Assembly: GCA_030064795.1 (NCBI GenBank) | Contig: JASJEI010000505.1 | Coordinates: 1-10,284 of the forward strand | Length of the DNA: 10,284 nt | Direction: 5' to 3' | DNA from: Pleurocapsa sp. MO_226.B13 | Lineage (GTDB): Bacteria; Cyanobacteriota; Cyanobacteriia; Cyanobacteriales; Xenococcaceae | Shown: positions 6,132-10,284 of the stretch, piece by piece | How the letters are laid out: each line of letters begins with the position of its first letter | Position numbering within the stretch: the first letter of the stretch is position 1 | The notes under the pieces: generated by a model | What the model was told of the DNA's origin: nothing | Database searches by the model: none | Seen by the model: the letters and a program-made list of their open reading frames with translations, nothing else | Program-made: the position numbers and the translations under genes

Positions 6132-7328
6132 TTAAATTTTGAGATTGGCTAAATCAACAAATTGTCCCCAGGCATCAGCCAAACGGACAGGCAGATATTG
6201 TGCGATAAATTTATTTTTTGAGGCTTGAGGTAGCTGTAGTTTGTCCAATAATTCAATGCCAAGGTCATTAGTATTGAGTAAAGTTCCATTCCAACCTTCA
6301 AAAAACTCGTTGACTGGAGTGTCAATAAAAGAGATAGAACCACCACAATAGATGATTCGATCTACTTGACCCAAAGGTGGCAGTTTTTCTCGTAACCAGG
6401 AAGATAGAAGTTGCCAATACTCTTCATCAGCTCTATTAATAGCAGCAGAAATTGAGGCTCGTTCTCGTTCCTGATATTTTTTGCTTGTGCTGCGAATCAA
6501 GTCTTCAATTCTAATACTGCTGGTAAAACCTTTGATGACCTGCTGACAATTCTCACCAACTCCATAACTTGCTTCAGTGACAATTGCATTTTGGATATCG
6601 TCTCGATAAAGACCGCTGCTGTATTTAGCTACTAGATCGAGATAGTTATAAAATCCTAAATCTGTGCTGTGGGAATTAACTGAGTTAAACCTACCGTTTT
6701 CAATTAGCAACAGACTGGTATTGCGATAGCCAAACATAAGATAAACAGCGGTCTGGTTTCTCAGAACATCAGAATCGACAGTGCGAGTAAAATAGGTATA
6801 AATTCCATTGCCTTCTGGTCGAAAACGAATCGAACTTACCTCTATCTGATAAGAGTTACCGCTATAGGTAAAATCGGTTAAAGCTTTAATTAACTCTGTT
6901 TCAACAAATGTCTGGTCTGCCATTTCAGACATAGGTAGTAGTAAAGCTAAATTTAGTTTAAAATTGCTGGCCAAGGATTCTTCTCGAGCAATTTGCCCTA
7001 CTGCGCCTAAAACCTTAACCGTTATGGATTCAGATTTGAGTTGGCGGACGCTGCTTTTTATTTTGGTTTGAACCGCAGAGTCACCGACTAAATAGTATTG
7101 TTCGTCTTCTGCCAACTTGACATAGGTTTCTTCTAAGCCAGGTTCAACCGAAGTAGGGCAAACAACAGCACTACTCACCAGAAATTTGGGCTTACCTCTT
7201 CTACCCTTAGAATAAATATTTTTAGTACAGCTAGTACCAGGATCTAAGACCAAGTTTAAAGTCGTTAGCTTAGTTTGACCAGATGAGGAGACGGATTGGG
7301 TGGTTGATTTGGTAGTTTGGTCAATCAT
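6132..7328 (-). CDS. ParM-like actin-family ATPase, plasmid partition
   Basis: This 398-residue protein has the actin/Hsp70-type ATPase layout of plasmid ParM/StbA-like partition proteins, which polymerise to push sister plasmids apart. Visible motifs are phosphate-1 VLDPGTSCTK (27-36, Asp29, Gly31), phosphate-2 LMFGYRNTSLLLIENGRF (197-214) and the adenosine motif RIIYCGGSISFI (324-335). In phosphate-2 the Asp usual in actins is not present (MFGYRNT), a deviation seen by eye. The first 20 residues are Ser/Thr/Gln-rich and probably disordered. The gene starts 2 bp after the stop of the 216-residue upstream gene, so the two form an operon. The order, with the partner first, is the reverse of R1 parMRC. 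Function rests on fold motifs plus the plasmid context; a bacterial actin with another role cannot be excluded. Confidence 0.8.
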   Translation of the reverse strand: MIDQTTKSTTQSVSSSGQTKLTTLNLVLDPGTSCTKNIYSKGRRGKPKFLVSSAVVCPTSVEPGLEETYVKLAEDEQYYLVGDSAVQTKIKSSVRQLKSESITVKVLGAVGQIAREESLASNFKLNLALLLPMSEMADQTFVETELIKALTDFTYSGNSYQIEVSSIRFRPEGNGIYTYFTRTVDSDVLRNQTAVYLMFGYRNTSLLLIENGRFNSVNSHSTDLGFYNYLDLVAKYSSGLYRDDIQNAIVTEASYGVGENCQQVIKGFTSSIRIEDLIRSTSKKYQERERASISAAINRADEEYWQLLSSWLREKLPPLGQVDRIIYCGGSISFIDTPVNEFFEGWNGTLLNTNDLGIELLDKLQLPQASKNKFIAQYLPVRLADAWGQFVDLANLKI

Positions 7329-7330
7329 AA

Positions 7331-7981
7331 TTAGTTTGTGGGATTAAAGGTTGATTGGTAGTTCGCTTCGGATACTTGGTGAACTGCTCGATCGTAAATT
7401 TCCCACATTCGCTCCGACCAGTCCTCTTCATTCTTTGGTTCAATCTCGGATAGAATTTGCAGAATTTTTGCTCCATCTCCACCATTGGCTAGCTCTTGTA
7501 ATAGCTCGTTAATTTTGGGTTCAAGTTCTTCAAGCTTTAGTATCGTTAAAGGTTCGGCAGAAACTTGACTGTCCTTAGCTTGTGTAGATTCCAATGCTAC
7601 TGTCGCTACTGAAGCAGTCTGTGGATAAGCCATTGCATGATAGGAATGACCTAATTGGGCTTTGAGAGGAAGAGCTATACCCGTCATGGCTTCAATCAAA
7701 TCTATTTGCCCTCTCAGTTTGGTCAAGGATTCTACAACTATAGATTTATAGTTAGAGTGATCTGGGGATACGGCTAATGGTAGATAAAATGCTTCGATTG
7801 AAGCACTTATCCGTTGGCGAAGAGTAAGACTGAATCCATCTTGTTCTAAATACTCAATCAAATCTTGTGAGAATGCAGTAGTTTTATCACTTAATACATA
7901 GCGGATTGTTCTAGGCTTAGACTCAGTTGACGCGCTGTTTGGTTTTGTACGTGAAGAAGAGGACACAGTGGGTTCTGACAT
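7331..7981 (-). CDS. unidentified 216-aa partner of the ParM-like protein
   Basis: I do not recognise a family. Residues 1-25 are a low-complexity Ser/Thr/Lys-rich leader. Residues 26-70 (TIRYVLSDKTTAFSQDLIEY, then FSLTLRQRISASIEAFYLPL) look like a compact alpha/beta or ribbon-helix-helix-sized unit. The middle (about 80-110) is helical, and the C-terminal third is acidic and rich in Glu/Leu (ILKLEELEPKINELLQELAN, 147-166). Tight coupling to the ParM-like gene (2-bp gap) makes it the best candidate for the ParR-like adaptor that binds the centromere and the filament. The ATG at 7979-7981 is the first in frame and lacks an obvious ribosome site. The adaptor role is inference only. Confidence 0.75.
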   Translation of the reverse strand: MSEPTVSSSSRTKPNSASTESKPRTIRYVLSDKTTAFSQDLIEYLEQDGFSLTLRQRISASIEAFYLPLAVSPDHSNYKSIVVESLTKLRGQIDLIEAMTGIALPLKAQLGHSYHAMAYPQTASVATVALESTQAKDSQVSAEPLTILKLEELEPKINELLQELANGGDGAKILQILSEIEPKNEEDWSERMWEIYDRAVHQVSEANYQSTFNPTN

Positions 7982-8185
7982 CGGTGAGAATAGTCGTGGT
8001 TAAGAATTGTTTTTAGTATTGATTAAAAATTAGGCTCTGCCCGTGATCTTTGGCACATTTGCCTGAAACTGGTAGCGGTACGCCAACCCGATCAAATTCA
8101 GGCTGTGCGCCTGTGTGACTTGTCTGAATGCTTTTATATTTCTAGCTTGCGCTTATCAAGCCATAAAAATTAACCCATAAGCTAG
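7982..8185. promoter_or_regulatory. divergent control region, candidate centromere/operator
   Basis: These 204 bp separate the partition operon (leftward) from the dndE-like gene (rightward), so they must carry both promoters. Inverted repeats visible are GCCTGAA (8061-8067) with TTCAGGC (8097-8103); CTAGCTT (8142-8148) with AAGCTAG (8179-8185), the second arm touching the ATG of the plus-strand gene; and a nested GCTTG (8145-8149) with CAAGC (8157-8161). ParM-type operons usually bind their adaptor in the upstream region. No iteron array is evident. Confidence 0.45.
8144..8154 (+). promoter_or_regulatory. shared upstream motif, copy 1 (AGCTTGCGCTT)
   Basis: AGCTTGCGCTT lies 31 bp before the ATG of the dndE-like gene. 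The same 11-mer recurs before the prim-pol gene, and a near copy (GGCTTGCGCCT) before the ArdC-like gene, at similar distances. It could be an operator, a promoter part or a repeat; which is not known. Confidence 0.45.
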
Positions 8186-8800
8186 ATGCAACCAATTGTT
8201 GAACGGCTCCGATTTAGTGAGAAAAACCGATATCAGATAATTAGAATCAAAACCTTAACTAAAGTCCCAACGGTCGTCACAAGCTCTGGAGGCAACTTAC
8301 AGAGACGCGACCTTACTTATTCTGCTATCTGTCGTTGGGGAATTTGCTACAGCCTAGCCCAAAATCAGATCCCTTCCCCAGTCCCCTTATTATTTGACTC
8401 TAACCTAGAAATTAGCTGGGAGACTTTTATTGGCGATACTGGATTGGCTATTCCTGCTGCATTAAGAATGTTTTGCCTCCAACACAATTTACCCATAGAT
8501 TCAGAGTCTCTCAAGCGCCAATTCGAGCTACATCTAGCAAGAGGCATTTCTTATCTTGCAGGAATGAGGCTATCGGGAATTGAAGAATTAACTGGATTGG
8601 CTTTAGATACAAAAACTCCAAAGCCTAAACTTGATGCCCAGAATTTCATTTCTCCTCTAACTAATAAGCTGACTTTAACTCATAACAAAACCAAGTTAGC
8701 TACAGAAGAACGTGAACCAGTGAAGCTAGTCTGGCAACTACAAAATATCAAAGCAGATAATAAAAATAAAGGTCCTAAACTGAAGAAAACAAAGTATTGA
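8186..8800 (+). CDS. DndE-family protein with internal insertion and basic tail
   Basis: The core matches DndE, the small protein of the DNA phosphorothioation system (DndABCDE) reported to bind nicked duplex DNA. Family landmarks are [20 protein letters not shown] (5-24), [11 protein letters not shown] (48-58), [20 protein letters not shown] (64-83) and [18 protein letters not shown] (109-126). Two features are unusual. About 15 extra residues (roughly 28-44, [17 protein letters not shown]) separate the first helix from the CRW helix, and the DNA beneath them is palindromic. A lysine-rich tail (about 145-204) follows the core, making the protein longer than ordinary DndE. No dndB, dndC or dndD is in the window; the neighbours are partition and replication genes. 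The ATG at 8186 directly abuts an inverted-repeat arm and has no Shine-Dalgarno. Sequence membership is fairly sure; a role in DNA sulfur modification is not. Confidence 0.8.
   Translation: MQPIVERLRFSEKNRYQIIRIKTLTKVPTVVTSSGGNLQRRDLTYSAICRWGICYSLAQNQIPSPVPLLFDSNLEISWETFIGDTGLAIPAALRMFCLQHNLPIDSESLKRQFELHLARGISYLAGMRLSGIEELTGLALDTKTPKPKLDAQNFISPLTNKLTLTHNKTKLATEEREPVKLVWQLQNIKADNKNKGPKLKKTKY
8272..8312. repeat. 41-bp palindromic segment in frame within dndE-like gene
   Basis: GGTCG (8272-8276) pairs with CGACC (8308-8312), and CTCTG (8284-8288) pairs with CAGAG (8300-8304), around an 11-base loop. The segment coincides with the extra residues absent from ordinary DndE proteins. Its length equals that of the palindrome in the IS110 gene. 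The loop string GAGGCAAC resembles GAGACAAC in the reverse complement of that element. Confidence 0.5.
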
Positions 8801-8872
8801 TTGAGCCAAGAACCTGAGTAGGAAAAGCTTGCGCTTGAGAAAACCAAACAACAAAACAACCCTCATTATTTG
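8801..8872 (+). promoter_or_regulatory. intergenic spacer with shared motif copy 2
   Basis: The 72-bp gap before the prim-pol gene contains AGCTTGCGCTT at 8826-8836, identical to copy 1 and 36 bp before the ATG. No terminator is visible after the dndE-like gene, so read-through into the next gene is possible. Confidence 0.45.
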
Positions 8873-9775
8873 ATGTCTGGTATTTCTCAAGATATACAAA
8901 CTACTCTTACGGTTACTGTTGACCCTAGAACTACAGAACATAGGAGCAATCTTTATCGCTCGTCAGAGCGATTAGTTCAAAGCTTATTTCGCCTACCCTC
9001 TTACTGGAAATTAGTACCCTGTTTCAACAAACGTCCCTTGGGTAAAAGGTGGCAGCACAGTTATTATTTACCCCAGGTACTATTTCGCTGTCTATCTCAA
9101 GAGGGCAGGGTTTGGGTTCGGGGTAAACGAGGATTGTATCCTGTCGTTCCCAATGGCTATAGCCTGTTGTGTGGCAAATATCATAACCGTTATTTAGTTG
9201 CTATAGATTGCGATTCTGCTGAAGCACTCTTACAGTTTCAGGCGATGAATTTTCCCAAAACCGTGAGCTACAGTTCGGGGCGCCTCAATCGTAGACAGTT
9301 TCTTTATTACGTAGACCAACCAGTGAAGAGTTTTAAACTTGACAATGGATTAGAGGTTAGGGGCAAGGATCTACTTTCTACTTTACCTCCTTCAGTCCAT
9401 CCTCTTACCAGGGAATATTATTGGTTAACTGCGCCAGATTGTTTGGAAATTCCAACTATATCTGCATCCTGGCTCAATCATTTGCGATCGCAGCCCAAAC
9501 CCAAAGCGAAACCCAATTATGGCAAGATTTACCACAATCAGACTATAGAAGAACTGGTTTACTCGATCGATCCTATCTATGCCGATATTTATGATGACTG
9601 GATTCGGATTGGTATGGCACTAAAAGATTGGGATGCTGGCTTACTATGGCTTTGGGACAATTGGAGTCAAAGTTCGTCCAAGTATAGGTCCGAAGAATGT
9701 AGCTATAAGTGGTCTAGTTTTAACGGTTCTGGCATCACTTACCGTACAGTATATTACTACGCCAGCATTAGTTAG
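8873..9775 (+). CDS. prim-pol / PriCT-2 replication protein, no helicase domain
   Basis: This 300-residue protein has an archaeo-eukaryotic-type primase-polymerase domain followed by a PriCT-2 linker domain, a pairing typical of plasmid and phage replication proteins. Prim-pol motifs are AIDCDSAEAL (110-119, metal-binding Asp112 and Asp114), VSYSSGRLNRRQFLYYV (131-147) and EVRGKDLLSTLPPSVHPLTR (161-180). PriCT-2 follows at about 223-296 with IYDDWIRIGMALKDWDAG (239-256), LWLWDNWSQSSSKY (258-271) and YKWSSFNGSGITYRTVYYYA (278-297). The third prim-pol motif has Arg-Gln where a His is usual. Such proteins normally continue into a superfamily 3 or other helicase. Here the frame stops right after PriCT-2, into low-complexity DNA, so the gene may be truncated or the helicase encoded elsewhere. 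The start is the ATG at 8873; a TTG lies one codon before. Confidence 0.8.
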   Translation: MSGISQDIQTTLTVTVDPRTTEHRSNLYRSSERLVQSLFRLPSYWKLVPCFNKRPLGKRWQHSYYLPQVLFRCLSQEGRVWVRGKRGLYPVVPNGYSLLCGKYHNRYLVAIDCDSAEALLQFQAMNFPKTVSYSSGRLNRRQFLYYVDQPVKSFKLDNGLEVRGKDLLSTLPPSVHPLTREYYWLTAPDCLEIPTISASWLNHLRSQPKPKAKPNYGKIYHNQTIEELVYSIDPIYADIYDDWIRIGMALKDWDAGLLWLWDNWSQSSSKYRSEECSYKWSSFNGSGITYRTVYYYASIS

Positions 9776-10136
9776 CCACGTCCTTGAAGAAGGCAGAAGT
9801 TCGAGGGCAGGAGGCAGAAGGTCGGTTGGTCGGTGAAGCCACACTTCTTGTTTTCCCGCCGAAGGCGGATAATGCTCAGTCCGCATAAATGAACGCGGGT
9901 TGAGTTTCCCTGTCGGGAAAGGGTAAGTGAAAGTTTTAAAAGTCAAGTTTCAGAGCGTAACCAACTTAGGTTGATTTTTTTATATGCCAGCCTTTTATAG
10001 AACGGTGGCTGGCGGTATTTATACTTAATAATATACAGTGTCCCAATACCTAACGCTGCAATCTCCGTCACATCTGCCCTAGAAGATTTACTAGGCTTGC
10101 GCCTTGCGGTCGTGAAGTAATACGCGATCGCAATAT
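9776..10136. other. structured intergenic region, no gene
   Basis: These 361 bp follow the replication protein and I see no convincing gene. They contain a purine-rich degenerate repeat (AGGCAGAAG at 9791-9799 and 9812-9820, then GGTCGGTTGGTCGG) and three clear stem-loops: CCGCC/GGCGG (9856-9868), TTTCCC/GGGAAA (9905-9920) and GCCAGCC/GGCTGGC (9986-10013). A T-run (9975-9981) follows a weak CAAC/GTTG hairpin and may end transcription. The GC-rich hairpins resemble a decayed insertion-sequence end or a structured RNA. Shared motif copy 3 and a HIP1 site lie just before the next gene. Confidence 0.45.
10094..10104 (+). promoter_or_regulatory. shared upstream motif, copy 3 (GGCTTGCGCCT)
   Basis: GGCTTGCGCCT differs at two positions from the copies at 8144 and 8826 and lies 32 bp before the ArdC-like start. 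A HIP1 octamer (10124-10131) sits between the motif and the ATG. Confidence 0.4.
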
Positions 10137-10284
10137 ATGTCTACTAAAAAGAAAATTAAACCAAAACTCAGTAAAAACTTTGCTACCGTTACCTATCGAC
10201 TACTGAAGCTAATTGAACGGGGAACAGTCCCCTGGCATCAACCCTGGCAAAACATAGGCTATCAAAACTTAAGTTTACATTTAG
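10137..10284 (+). CDS. ArdC-like antirestriction protein, N-terminus only
   Basis: The gene runs off the window end; 49 codons are visible. After a lysine-rich start (MSTKKKIKPKLSK) come VTYRLLKLIERGTVPWHQPW (18-37) and QNIGYQNL. This matches the N-terminal single-strand-DNA-binding domain of ArdC/DUF1738 proteins, whose opening pattern is L-I-x-x-G-T-x-P-W-x-x-P-W followed by an N-x-x-x-G-x-x-Y-R-G-I-N motif (not reached here). ArdC proteins are plasmid-borne antirestriction or replication-associated factors, often near replication genes, as here. No Shine-Dalgarno precedes the ATG. The C-terminal metalloprotease-like domain of ArdC cannot be checked. Confidence 0.7.
   Translation, partial: MSTKKKIKPKLSKNFATVTYRLLKLIERGTVPWHQPWQNIGYQNLSLHL

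Noticed and set aside
9644..9946. Minus-strand frame of 100 codons
   Set aside because: It reads through the antisense of the prim-pol 3' end and the repeat-rich hairpin block; the proline- and leucine-rich peptide is a product of the repeats.
9986..10013. GCCAGCC/GGCTGGC hairpin as a terminator
   Set aside because: The T-run lies before the stem on the plus strand and no T-run follows it on either strand, so it does not fit an intrinsic terminator.

Overview
The window looks cyanobacterial and most likely comes from a plasmid or another mobile replicon. Four copies of the HIP1 octamer GCGATCGC are present (1942, 4251, 9484, 10124). Starts mostly lack a strong Shine-Dalgarno sequence, and the IS110 and IS605 proteins are of types common in large-genome cyanobacteria. 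The species cannot be named from the sequence alone.

Region 1 (1-2820, minus strand) is a patchwork of small accessory genes: two unidentified membrane proteins, an isoprenylcysteine-methyltransferase-like membrane protein, two very small ORFs and an MtfA-type zinc peptidase. Between the methyltransferase gene and the next upstream small ORF lies a 71-bp imperfect palindrome (1655-1725). It has the full architecture of an integron attC recombination site: core sites at both ends, unpaired spacers, and arms that pair with three extra bases on one side. The methyltransferase gene is locally GC-rich, so at least part of this region appears to have arrived as gene cassettes.

Region 2 (about 2900-6110, mostly plus strand) holds two insertion sequences. 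The first is an IS110-family element whose transposase is broken by a short palindromic insertion carrying an in-frame stop. The second is an IS200/IS605 element with divergent, apparently intact tnpA (Y1 HUH transposase) and tnpB (RuvC RNA-guided nuclease). Its right end has a hairpin and an omegaRNA-like structured 3' segment.

Region 3 (6132-10284) looks like replicon backbone. On the minus strand, a two-gene operon encodes an unidentified 216-residue protein followed 2 bp later by a ParM-like actin ATPase, probably a partition system. Divergently, on the plus strand, lie a DndE-family protein, a prim-pol plus PriCT-2 replication protein that stops before any helicase domain, and the start of an ArdC-like gene cut by the window end. 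All three plus-strand genes carry a related motif, RGCTTGCGCYT, 31-36 bp before their start codons, which suggests common control.

The most notable points are the attC-like site, the solitary DndE homologue inside a replication/partition cluster, two 41-bp palindromes lying in frame inside unrelated genes (the IS110 transposase and dndE), and a TnpB whose RuvC-II glutamate appears to have moved.
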